A stretch of DNA of 54,911 bases, taken from assembly GCA_900315775.1 (NCBI GenBank), contig ONAJ01000012.1, positions 1-54,911 on the forward strand, written 5' to 3'. Within the stretch, counting starts at the first letter, position 1. Each line of letters begins with the position of its first letter. Positions 32,248 through 40,507 of the stretch are shown one piece after another. Position numbers and translations under genes: made by a program. Source of the stretch: an uncultured Prevotella sp. GTDB taxonomy: Bacteria > Bacteroidota > Bacteroidia > Bacteroidales > Bacteroidaceae. The notes beneath the pieces are model-generated. The model made no database searches. It was not told the DNA's origin and saw nothing but the letters and a program-made list of their open reading frames with translations.

Positions 32248-34239
32248 TTATGATTTAATACCACCCCCTGTATCTGTCTCTTTGTCAAGCACTTCATATA
32301 CAGAGTTGTTGCTCTTATATTCTGGCACGAGTTGTTTCATCTTGCGTACAGTATTCATGTTGTCATACTGTTTTGAGATGTCTATGAGTTCATCAATATG
32401 TTTGCTAACTTCATCATAGTCATACTCTCTGACCATTGCAATACGAATCTTCTCGTGGAATGTAGGCTTTGTGCCCTCCATCTCGTTAAGCACTTCTTCG
32501 TAGAGTTTCTCGCCTTCTCGCAGACCAGTATATTTTATCTCTACGTTCTTGGCATGTGACAGAGCTATCATTCTCTTTGCAAGGTCTGCAATCTTAACGG
32601 GTGCTCCCATGTCGAATACGAAAATCTCGCCACCATTACCTTTAGTACCTGCTTCGAGCACCAGTTTACAAGCCTCTGGAATGAGCATAAAGAAACGTAC
32701 AATGCGTTCGTCGGTAACCGTTACTGGCCCTCCATTACGTATCTGTTCCCTAAATAGTGGAATTACGGAGCCATTGCTGCCCAGTACGTTTCCGAAACGT
32801 GTTGTAACGAACTGCGTGTAATCCTGTTTCTTGGTAAGGTCACTCATCGCCTGCATCTTCTGCTTGCGGTCAAGACTCTGTACGTAGATTTCGCAAATTC
32901 GTTTACTACATCCCATAACGTTCGTTGGATTCACTGCCTTGTCGGTAGAAATCATTACAAACTTCTTTACACCATACTTCACGCTGAAGTCGGCAATAAC
33001 CTTCGTGCCGTAAACGTTGTTAAGTATAGCCTCGCTGGGGTTGTCCTCCATCATTGGGACGTGTTTGTATGCGGCAGCGTGGAAAACGTATTCTGGTCTG
33101 TATGTGCGGAAAATATTTTCCATTCTTGTCTTGCGACTAATGCTTGTCACAATAACCTCACAATCAACGTTGGGGAATTTGTTTGCCATCAGCAGTCGTA
33201 CGTCGTGTTGAGGTGTTTCTGCCTGGTCGATGAGAATCATCTTCTTCGGATTGAACTGTGCCACCTGACGTACTATTTCCATACCTATGGAACCTGCAGA
33301 ACCCGTAATTAGTACACTCTTGCCCGACAGCTGTTCGTTAACCGACTTGAGATCAACCCTTATTTCTGTTCGTGGCAGTAGGTCTTCTACGCTAACCTCC
33401 TGCAGTTGAATGTTCTTCTGGTCGTCCTCATCCTTTTCGTTAGCAGAGTTATACTCAGCCATCCTGGTCATGAAGAATATCTTACACCCTGCGTTGATGA
33501 AGAGGTCCTGCATCTTTTGGTTGTCACGGAATTCATCTACTCTTAGAGGAACTACGAGGATAGCCTCAATGTGCTCCTTCTTAATTACCTCCGTCAGGTC
33601 TTCGTTTATTGAATATACCCTTGCGCCGAAGAGTTTCTTATCCTTTATTCGTTCTTCGTGTGTTATGAATCCGCATAGCTCAAATTTCTTCGGGCTCTGT
33701 GACCTGATGTATTTTGCCATACCTATGCCGCCTGTCAAAGCGCCATAGATAAGAACTCTCATTGTCCTTGTGTTTGAGCTGGCTCCCTCGTATGCTGTCT
33801 TTACCAACAGTCGTAGAGCCCACATCAACATCGTAGCTATGATAAATGTCACAATGGTCTCTAACGGCTTGAATGCTGAGAGAAGTACAAAGTCAAAGTG
33901 TTCCATTGTGAGCGAGATACATATTGCCAGCACCATTGTGAGCGTGTTTGCATACGCCAGTTTTATAAGGTCTATAGAACTGGAATAGCGTAGTATTCCC
34001 GAGTAGGTTTTGAATACCCTTGCTCCTATCCAACTGATAACAGCATATAATAGACAAGTGTAGAAAACGGGCACTCGCTCGTCAAACAAGACACCAGTTC
34101 TGTTCGTAACCCAATAGGTAAACAGAGCTGCTAAAAAAACTATTATAGAGTCTGTAAGCAATACTAACCAATATGGTAGTACGTTCTTACTAAAGTACCA
34201 ATCTGTAAGATATTTTATAGTTGTGCTTATTCGCTTCAT
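32248..34239 (-). CDS. FlaA1/CapD-type nucleotide-sugar 4,6-dehydratase (membrane-bound)
   Basis: 663 aa. Four membrane helices lie in about residues 15-130 (LPYWLVLLTDSIIVFLAALF; FYTCLLYAVISWIGARVF), then a CoA-binding-like domain and a carboxy-terminal extended short-chain dehydratase domain from about 290: VLITGSAGSIGMEIVRQVAQ (NAD binding), AAYKHVPMMEDNPSEAI, STDKAVNPTNVMGCSKR (Met replaces the usual Tyr of YxxxK, as in PglF/WbpM enzymes), TTRFGNVLGSNGSVIPLF. It should convert UDP-N-acetylhexosamine to a 4-keto-6-deoxy sugar for capsule or glycan synthesis. I chose the ATG at 34239, after the promoter. manA lies upstream. Confidence 0.9.
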   Translation of the reverse strand: MKRISTTIKYLTDWYFSKNVLPYWLVLLTDSIIVFLAALFTYWVTNRTGVLFDERVPVFYTCLLYAVISWIGARVFKTYSGILRYSSSIDLIKLAYANTLTMVLAICISLTMEHFDFVLLSAFKPLETIVTFIIATMLMWALRLLVKTAYEGASSNTRTMRVLIYGALTGGIGMAKYIRSQSPKKFELCGFITHEERIKDKKLFGARVYSINEDLTEVIKKEHIEAILVVPLRVDEFRDNQKMQDLFINAGCKIFFMTRMAEYNSANEKDEDDQKNIQLQEVSVEDLLPRTEIRVDLKSVNEQLSGKSVLITGSAGSIGMEIVRQVAQFNPKKMILIDQAETPQHDVRLLMANKFPNVDCEVIVTSISRKTRMENIFRTYRPEYVFHAAAYKHVPMMEDNPSEAILNNVYGTKVIADFSVKYGVKKFVMISTDKAVNPTNVMGCSKRICEIYVQSLDRKQKMQAMSDLTKKQDYTQFVTTRFGNVLGSNGSVIPLFREQIRNGGPVTVTDERIVRFFMLIPEACKLVLEAGTKGNGGEIFVFDMGAPVKIADLAKRMIALSHAKNVEIKYTGLREGEKLYEEVLNEMEGTKPTFHEKIRIAMVREYDYDEVSKHIDELIDISKQYDNMNTVRKMKQLVPEYKSNNSVYEVLDKETDTGGGIKS

Positions 34240-34262
34240 AGTTAATACATGGTAATACAGGT

Positions 34263-34295
34263 GCAAAGGTACGACTTAGTGTTCGTTTATCCAAA
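34263..34295 (-). promoter_or_regulatory. Promoter of the nucleotide-sugar dehydratase gene
   Basis: On the minus strand TTTG (plus-strand CAAA, 34292-34295) and TACCTTTGC (plus-strand GCAAAGGTA, 34263-34271) are 20 nt apart, just before the start at 34239. Confidence 0.78.
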
Positions 34296-34322
34296 AAAAA
34301 TGTTTATTTTTTAAAGGTTTAC

Positions 34323-35357
34323 TTATTGTTTTGTGATGTGTAGAAATCGTGTTACCTTTTGCGTAATGTTAATGTTGTTATCAATAAAAGCATCTATAGT
34401 TTTTGATTTTCCGTTTAGTGGAATGATGTCGAAGTCGGCTATAGCAGCGGGGATTAGTGTGCTGTTGCCCTCATGAAGAACAATTTCGTCACCTGTAGTT
34501 CTGATGACTATCTTGCAGTCGCCTTCAATACACATTGAGATGACGAAACTGTCGTACTTACGTAGGTCGCGATGGAAAGACTTTGATACTTCCATCACTC
34601 TGACGTCGAAGTATGGTGTGTCAATAATCTGTACCGCCCGATTGTCTGTGTCGGCATATTCTGTACGATAGTTCTTCTCTACGTGATAGTCCAGTGCCTG
34701 TGCTGCCAGCTTTGTGTGCAGCTCGCGCGGTTTTCCGTCAAGTCCAGGACGGTTGTAGTCGAAGATGCGATAGGTGACGTCCGACGACTGTTGTACCTCG
34801 GCAAGCATTATTCCTCCGCAGATGGCGTGAACCCTTCCTGCTGGAAGGTAAAATACATCACCAGGACTGACATAGTGCTTCGCGAGCACATCGACAATAG
34901 TTCCGTCGGAAACTCTTTGCTGGTATTCCTCAGGTGTTATCTCTTTATTAAAGCCAGCATAGAGATAGCTCCCTTCATCAGCCCTAATGACGTACCACAT
35001 CTCAGACTTTCCCATCTTCCCGTGTTCTCGCTGAGCCATCTCGTCGTTGGGATGAACCTGTATGCTTAGGTCGCGCTTGGCATCAATGAACTTCACTAAC
35101 AAGGGTAGCTTGCCGCCATATTTCTTGTTGACAGCTTTGCCGAGAATATCCTCGGGCGCCTCGTCAATGACTTCCGTCAATAGTTTTCCTGTCCATGGAC
35201 CATTTGCAACGATACTGGTACTCGAAGGTACAGCACTAACCTCCCAACTCTCTCCGATGGGCTCATCGTTAGGTTCCATACCTTTGTATTGGCGAAGGCG
35301 CTGACCTCCCCATACCACAGTGTGCAGATTAGGCTTGAACAGCAGAGGATAATACAT
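34323..35357 (-). CDS. manA: Mannose-6-phosphate isomerase (class I)
   Basis: 344 aa cupin enzyme interconverting fructose-6-phosphate and mannose-6-phosphate, feeding GDP-mannose and fucose synthesis. Zinc-site and active-site motifs: LVKFIDAKRDLSIQVHPNDEMA, GKSEMWYVI, GDVFYLPAGRVHAICGGIMLAEVQQSSDVTYRIFDYNRPG. The amino-terminal motif KPNLHTVVWGGQRL and ESWEVSAVP is also typical. It has its own -7 element (35377-35385) immediately downstream of the FMN reductase stop codon, so it may also be read through from that gene. The dehydratase that follows also serves surface glycans. Confidence 0.93.
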   Translation of the reverse strand: MYYPLLFKPNLHTVVWGGQRLRQYKGMEPNDEPIGESWEVSAVPSSTSIVANGPWTGKLLTEVIDEAPEDILGKAVNKKYGGKLPLLVKFIDAKRDLSIQVHPNDEMAQREHGKMGKSEMWYVIRADEGSYLYAGFNKEITPEEYQQRVSDGTIVDVLAKHYVSPGDVFYLPAGRVHAICGGIMLAEVQQSSDVTYRIFDYNRPGLDGKPRELHTKLAAQALDYHVEKNYRTEYADTDNRAVQIIDTPYFDVRVMEVSKSFHRDLRKYDSFVISMCIEGDCKIVIRTTGDEIVLHEGNSTLIPAAIADFDIIPLNGKSKTIDAFIDNNINITQKVTRFLHITKQ

Positions 35358-35376
35358 AGCTTAAACTTTTACGGTT

Positions 35377-35385
35377 GCAAAAGTA
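35377..35385 (-). promoter_or_regulatory. Promoter -7 element of manA
   Basis: On the minus strand TACTTTTGC (plus-strand GCAAAAGTA) is 20 bp before the manA start. The -33 element is not clear. Confidence 0.6.
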
Positions 35386-35387
35386 TA

Positions 35388-35903
35388 TTACAGTTTGCCT
35401 GCCAACGCAGCAACCTTCTGCTTTGTTTCTTCGGTCTTCTGTTCGTCAATTTTTGCTGTTACAACACCCATATTCTCTGCTTTCCAGTAGTTGCAGATGT
35501 CGCGGAACTCAGCAGTAGCACCATCATATACACCTGAAGAGTATGAAGAAACGAGCAGTGCCATTTTCTTCACTTTGGCTGGGGCATTAACGCAGTACAT
35601 ACGCTGGATAGGAGCCTGAATCTGAGCGTTCAGCGTGAAGTAATAGATAGGAGCAGCAAGTACCAATGCCTCAGCTTCTGCCATCAGCGGATAGAGCTCC
35701 TGCATATCGTCTTTCTGAATACATGCACCATTGCCCTTGTTATGACAATACTCACAAGCCAAACAGCCTGCAATCTTCTTCTTGGAGACATTTACTAATG
35801 TTACGTTGTGACCAGCTGCTTCCGCAGCCTTCTTATACTCTTCTGCCATCCAGGCGGTGTTGCCATTCGCACGTGGCGAAGCCTGTAAAATAAGTACGTT
35901 CAT
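35388..35903 (-). CDS. NADPH-dependent FMN reductase / flavodoxin-fold protein
   Basis: 171 aa. It opens with the flavodoxin-like phosphate loop MNVLILQASPRANGNTAWMAEEY and carries KKKIAGCLACEYCHNKGNGACIQKDDM, the Cys-containing segment typical of the iron-sulfur flavoprotein-like NADPH-FMN reductase group, then ALVLAAPIYYFTLNAQIQAPIQRMY, the FMN-binding wall. It probably reduces a quinone or another small electrophile with FMN; the exact substrate is unknown. The gene lies 30 bp upstream of manA on the same strand, with no shared pathway evident. Confidence 0.85.
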   Translation of the reverse strand: MNVLILQASPRANGNTAWMAEEYKKAAEAAGHNVTLVNVSKKKIAGCLACEYCHNKGNGACIQKDDMQELYPLMAEAEALVLAAPIYYFTLNAQIQAPIQRMYCVNAPAKVKKMALLVSSYSSGVYDGATAEFRDICNYWKAENMGVVTAKIDEQKTEETKQKVAALAGKL

Positions 35904-35957
35904 AATCGTTTGTTTCGTTGTTGTTAATATGTTTTTTTTTGATATTATGTTATAAAG

Positions 35958-37457
35958 TTACCAGTCCAATACCCAGCGGCTGTCTGAATAATTTCCTATG
36001 ATTTCAGCATCGCGGATAGGGTCTAGTTGGCGCATTAGCGGATTTCTGCCAGCGATGTCAATGGCTTGGTTGTTTACATCGTGACTATTGAATTCCAATA
36101 TGGTTGCCGTCTTGGCACTATCGTCTATCTGTCCCCATCCATAGGCTGGGATGTTTTCTAATGTGCAGTTCAGTAGGACGCACTCTGCGTGAGGGTAGTT
36201 CTTCCCTTTATTATCGGGCAATCGACCAAGTTCTGCATGTTCTGACAGTCCCTTGAAATGACAGTCAACAAAGATGTTACCATGATTTTCCTGTCCATTC
36301 CTAATCCACATAAAAGCCCCGTAGCTCGTTATGGTACAATGATTGAAGAATGACGGACCACGTCCAAGTATGGTGTCTCCACCACCATCTATGTGACAAT
36401 TATGCCAATAGCAACTACCATTGGCTTGCAAGGCATCGCCATCGCCAATGATGTGGATGTTTTCAAAATAGTTGCGTTCTCCATTTACCAGCAGTCCTTC
36501 GGCTTGTCCTTTGCAATCCGTTTTTATAGTAAGGTTACGGAACGTAAGGTCGCAGCAGTTGTCTGCTGCAAAGGCAGCACGACGTGAAGGGAATGTTCCG
36601 CGTACTTCATTTGTCTTTATGTCGGCTGGATGGGGGTTAAACACCTCGTTATTCGGGTAGTGAATGAGTACACCATCACGGCTTTCTCCCTCTATAGTGA
36701 CAAAGCGCTTATTACGGAAATAAACCAATTCCTCATAGTCACCGTTTCTCATAAATATACGATAACCTTGCTCCACAGAAGCAATGGAGTCGGGAATAAA
36801 GTCCATAGCACCTTGAATAGTATTGAAATCGCCTTTGCCGTCGGCAGATACGGTTAGCTGTCGTCGGTTTGCATCAGGCGACTTTGTTTTTGTGCTAAAC
36901 GACCACCCGTTCTTTCCCTTTATACCATTACACCCTTCGATAACACCCTTGTCAATAGTAACATAATACTCATGACCATATTCCAGCATGTTATGATGAA
37001 GATAGATGGTTAGTTTTTTGTCTTTGGCAATTATGGGATAGAAATGGAACCCGTCGGAGAATCCCCCGATAATATCAAGTTGATAGTGACCAGTATCCCA
37101 CGCATTAACACCAGAAGGAGTCCCTGCCTTGGTGTTGCGATTTGTGATGTGTTGCGATTTATATGTGTAGGGAATGGGCGTATATTGTGCCGCTGGGTTC
37201 TTAGGTTGACTCTTGGTGGGTCCGGCAGGAATACTCATGTCCAGACGGTCAACAAGTTTCCCCGTCTTCTTATCATAAACAGAAACGTGTCCCTTGTTGC
37301 CAACGACAGCCTTATCACTCATCGTCAATCTCAGATGAGTGTCGATATTCACCTCGGTGGCCCCATTCTCAGGGAACATTCCGATGATATTGTTCTCTGC
37401 CATACAAGTACATATTGTACTTGCTATTATGGCCATAAACATAAATATTCTTTTCAT
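35958..37457 (-). CDS. Pectinesterase-like protein (CE8) with amino-terminal Ig-like domain
   Basis: 499 aa secreted protein. The signal peptide is MAIIASTICTCMA. Residues about 25-190 resemble a bacterial Ig-like (Big_5) domain: MFPENGATEVNIDTHLRLTM. Residues 200-499 form a right-handed parallel beta-helix of the pectin methylesterase family: LTVSADGKGDFNTIQGAMDFI, RIFMRNGDYEELVYF, the catalytic region GDALQANGSCYWHNCHIDGGGDTILG and ELGRLPDNKG in place of LGRPW. The catalytic loops differ from plant enzymes, so activity on pectin is likely but not certain. No other polysaccharide-utilisation genes are adjacent. The -7 element is only 8 bp before the ATG, so the mRNA is nearly leaderless. Confidence 0.85.
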   Translation of the reverse strand: MKRIFMFMAIIASTICTCMAENNIIGMFPENGATEVNIDTHLRLTMSDKAVVGNKGHVSVYDKKTGKLVDRLDMSIPAGPTKSQPKNPAAQYTPIPYTYKSQHITNRNTKAGTPSGVNAWDTGHYQLDIIGGFSDGFHFYPIIAKDKKLTIYLHHNMLEYGHEYYVTIDKGVIEGCNGIKGKNGWSFSTKTKSPDANRRQLTVSADGKGDFNTIQGAMDFIPDSIASVEQGYRIFMRNGDYEELVYFRNKRFVTIEGESRDGVLIHYPNNEVFNPHPADIKTNEVRGTFPSRRAAFAADNCCDLTFRNLTIKTDCKGQAEGLLVNGERNYFENIHIIGDGDALQANGSCYWHNCHIDGGGDTILGRGPSFFNHCTITSYGAFMWIRNGQENHGNIFVDCHFKGLSEHAELGRLPDNKGKNYPHAECVLLNCTLENIPAYGWGQIDDSAKTATILEFNSHDVNNQAIDIAGRNPLMRQLDPIRDAEIIGNYSDSRWVLDW

Positions 37458-37464
37458 TTATTTT

Positions 37465-37473
37465 GCAAAGGTA
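37465..37473 (-). promoter_or_regulatory. Promoter -7 element of the pectinesterase gene
   Basis: On the minus strand TACCTTTGC (plus-strand GCAAAGGTA) ends 8 bp before the ATG at 37457, implying a very short leader. Confidence 0.65.
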
Positions 37474-37495
37474 CATTATTTTAAAATAAAAAAAG

Positions 37496-37504
37496 TAATT
37501 TTGC
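37496..37504 (+). promoter_or_regulatory. Promoter -7 element of the AlkZ-related gene
   Basis: TAATTTTGC matches the consensus and lies 26 bp before the ATG at 37530, back to back with the pectinesterase promoter. Confidence 0.6.
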
Positions 37505-37529
37505 GGCAGAATTATTTTAATTTTTCGAT

Positions 37530-38243
37530 ATGAACAGCTTAGCAGAATATTTCAAGAATATCTATAATAACTGTGGAACGATAGGTCTTATTTATTCCTG
37601 TCCTGACTTGATGGAGTGTATCCAGCAGGTGGGTTTTCTGCCTCTTTTAGAGAGCGGCATACAGGGTTATGCTGCTGAGAGTTTGATGGGTGAAGAGTGT
37701 CGATTTACACAGTTTGAAGACGGATCGTGGGAGTGGCCCTTGTGGCAATGGAAAGGCTCGGTAGTACGCGAAGGGTGTTGCGTTTATGGCAAGTTTTTTG
37801 CAGGCAAGGCAGGCTTTATCAGTCGTGAATGGTGGCCCGATTTCTACAACTGGCGTCGAAGTAAAAACCCTGTGCCGGAAGATGGAGGCATAGAAGATGC
37901 TATATTGACCACGTTACGTGAAAACGGCAATATGATAACCCGCGAACTCCGTGCTGCTTGTGGCTTTACCGGAAAAAATATGCGTTCAAAGTTCGATGGT
38001 TATGTGGGTCGTTTACAGATGGGTACCTACATAGTTACTGAAGACTTTGTATATCCTGTGGATAAACACGGACGTGAATACGGCTTCGGGTGGTCGCTGC
38101 TCACTACGCCAGAACGTTTGTTGGGCAAAGAGAATTGCCTATGCGAGAGGACACCCGAAGAGTCATATCAACGTATGGTGACACATCTTTCACAACTCTT
38201 GCCAAATGCTACAGAGAAGCAAATCAACAAGTTAATTAAATAA
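37530..38243 (+). CDS. AlkZ-related winged-helix protein
   Basis: 237 aa soluble protein without signal peptide. Its composition and motifs (GSWEWPLWQWKGSVVREGCC; YGKFFAGKAGFISREWWPDFYNWRR; MITRELRAACGFTGKNMRSKFDGYVGRLQMG) resemble a family annotated as AlkZ-related, distantly linked to DNA glycosylases with winged-helix domains. The QΦQ-type catalytic motif of true AlkZ is not obvious to me, so it may bind but not repair DNA. It is a single gene, divergent from the pectinesterase and convergent with the subtilase. Confidence 0.55.
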   Translation: MNSLAEYFKNIYNNCGTIGLIYSCPDLMECIQQVGFLPLLESGIQGYAAESLMGEECRFTQFEDGSWEWPLWQWKGSVVREGCCVYGKFFAGKAGFISREWWPDFYNWRRSKNPVPEDGGIEDAILTTLRENGNMITRELRAACGFTGKNMRSKFDGYVGRLQMGTYIVTEDFVYPVDKHGREYGFGWSLLTTPERLLGKENCLCERTPEESYQRMVTHLSQLLPNATEKQINKLIK

Positions 38244-38304
38244 CGCTGTTAAGATTCTTCTCAAAGAACTCTGCCAATGTGTCCCTGGGAATTATTCCTT
38301 CATT

Positions 38305-40491
38305 CTATTTATTAAAATATGCCTTACCCTTGTATATTATTAGACCCTTAGTGTTTTTACTGACACGTTGGCCGAGGATATTGTAACAGTTGTCGTCAAC
38401 ACTATACATAGTGGAAGGAGTAGCCTGACGAAGACCAGCAGCATCAATGGTCTGGATGGTGGTAGTGTTAGTAATCATACGAAGACCTTCGAGTGCGTCT
38501 ATCTTGCCAGCACCTGCCTGAATGACATTCTTGGAGGGGATATACCAAATATTGGTGGTATATTCGTCATTGTGGCTGGTCTCCTTAATGATGTTGCGCA
38601 CATCTTCATATGTAAGATCAGGATTTGCCTGCAGCCACAGGGCTATGATACCTGCCACATGTGGTGCTGCCATCGATGTGCCTGCATTGACACCATAGTA
38701 GTGTTTGCGATCGAAGAGTGTCTTGATATCAGAGATGGAACTACTTGCTCCAAACAGCATGGAGCCTTCGCTAAAGAAATTCCTGTCGTAGATGTTATAT
38801 GCTGAGAGTATGGCTGCTCCCGGGGCAACGACGTCAGGATGGTTTACGTTTCTGTCGTCTTCCACACCAAAGGACGAATTTCCTACTATGCCACCGTTAA
38901 CCTTTATGGCAGGGTCGTCTATACTCTGTGATATACCATATATGCTTGTCCATGTTGTAGCAGAGACGTATGAGCCCACAGATATCACTTCGTCGGTACA
39001 AGTATGTGTGTTGAAGGCACCGTTATCCTCTCCTTCCGTGAATCCTTCCAAGCCGTCGGAATAGTAGCCTGACGTGCTATCATCTCTCCTGTCTAAAGCT
39101 CTGAATGTCTTGCCGGCAGTGCCCTTTACAAAGTATGCCAACTTGAGGTTTGGTTCGTGGAATCTGTACGTACCATCCAGCTTATATCTGATGTAAAGTT
39201 TGTTGTTATTAATATTAACATCCTTTTCCTTGTTCAGACTAGTCTGTGCCTTTCCCGTCGCAGAATAGAGAGGCTTGTCTTCAAGAGTATATACATCTCC
39301 TGTTTTTACATCTACAACCTTTACATCTACATCAAACTCGCTGCCGTCAGTGATGTAGAAGAAGTTCTCGAGAGTAGAATAGGAGTTTACTACTTGACTG
39401 TTATAGTTAATAGTACTTGTTATGCCCACCAAGGTTCTGAGGTTGTATCCGTCAGTGCTGGCATCAGGCAGTGTAGTATAGATAGCAGCATGTTTGCCTG
39501 CGAAATTGCCAACTGAGAAGGTAATAATTCTGCCCCTGTTGTCGCCCTCTTCATTGAAGAGTTCGTGTATGCCTCGTGCGGTATCCGATGCCTTTCCGTC
39601 ATGGAAATCGCACATACTGCCTATGCTGACGTTTATGACGCAAGGCTTTCCCTGCTCTTTTGCAAACTCAAACATCTTCTTTATGCTTCCCAAAATGGTT
39701 GAGTTGTACAAGTGTGGTCCTAAGCCGCATAACATCAGGTCTGCCTCGGGAGCCATACCTTGTTTGTTCAGCCCACTAACGACGCTTCCGGCAGCTATTC
39801 CGGCAACGTGTGTGCCATGCGAGCCTATTTCTGTATCAGTGGTCAGGGCAGCAATTTCTTCCTGGTCCTTATACTCATTACAATCGACGGCACTCGTATA
39901 TTTAAGGGCATACCTCACACGTGACGAACCGTCAGCATTACGAAATGCAGCATGGTTGTAGTCGATGCCTGAGTCAACAATACCTATCAGTACGCCCTTA
40001 CCAGTATATGCCTGTGGCAGACCTTCTAATTCTGCTAACGTTCCATTGGCCACTATTGACACATTACTCTTCTGTCGGGCATTATTGTTCATTATCTGGT
40101 TCATTTGGTCGGCATGAACACTTTCTATCTCGTCAATGTCGTTGAGCATCAGCAGACTCTCGGAAGGTACATTGAGGATAAGCATTCTGCCTATCTTCTC
40201 AATTATCTCTATGCCTTGTTTCTGTAACAGCGCAGCTGGATACTCAGCACCTTCTTTCAGTGTAACAATGACACTAAAACTTTTTACCGAACAGTCGCTA
40301 TTGAATTTGACGTTGATGTCTTGCTTTACGGCAGCAGTGTCTATCTCCTCCAGACCAGCTGAAGAACTTCTTGTACTCATTACTTTATTGTCACTTGGCA
40401 ATAGACTTGTAAGTCTGGCGTCTATCTTCTGTGCCTTAACACCTGTAAAAATAAATAATGATGTTATGAAACCACATAGATATCTTTGCAT
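38305..40491 (-). CDS. Secreted subtilisin-like serine peptidase (S8) with type IX-like tail
   Basis: 728 aa. Signal peptide (ITSLFIFTGVKAQ), an inhibitor-like propeptide (about 50-125), then the S8 catalytic triad: Asp in GIVDSGIDYNH (about 171), His in GSHGTHVAGIAAG (about 224), Ser in GTSMAAPHVAG (about 600). A long insert (about 330-510) between His and Ser resembles the PA/jelly-roll insert of large subtilases. The carboxy end YNILGQRVSKNTKGL is a type IX-like sorting tail, so the enzyme should reach the cell surface. It follows the RND pump gene by 16 bp and could be co-transcribed with it. Confidence 0.9.
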   Translation of the reverse strand: MQRYLCGFITSLFIFTGVKAQKIDARLTSLLPSDNKVMSTRSSSAGLEEIDTAAVKQDINVKFNSDCSVKSFSVIVTLKEGAEYPAALLQKQGIEIIEKIGRMLILNVPSESLLMLNDIDEIESVHADQMNQIMNNNARQKSNVSIVANGTLAELEGLPQAYTGKGVLIGIVDSGIDYNHAAFRNADGSSRVRYALKYTSAVDCNEYKDQEEIAALTTDTEIGSHGTHVAGIAAGSVVSGLNKQGMAPEADLMLCGLGPHLYNSTILGSIKKMFEFAKEQGKPCVINVSIGSMCDFHDGKASDTARGIHELFNEEGDNRGRIITFSVGNFAGKHAAIYTTLPDASTDGYNLRTLVGITSTINYNSQVVNSYSTLENFFYITDGSEFDVDVKVVDVKTGDVYTLEDKPLYSATGKAQTSLNKEKDVNINNNKLYIRYKLDGTYRFHEPNLKLAYFVKGTAGKTFRALDRRDDSTSGYYSDGLEGFTEGEDNGAFNTHTCTDEVISVGSYVSATTWTSIYGISQSIDDPAIKVNGGIVGNSSFGVEDDRNVNHPDVVAPGAAILSAYNIYDRNFFSEGSMLFGASSSISDIKTLFDRKHYYGVNAGTSMAAPHVAGIIALWLQANPDLTYEDVRNIIKETSHNDEYTTNIWYIPSKNVIQAGAGKIDALEGLRMITNTTTIQTIDAAGLRQATPSTMYSVDDNCYNILGQRVSKNTKGLIIYKGKAYFNK

Positions 40492-40507
40492 ATTATTTAC
40501 GTAGGAG

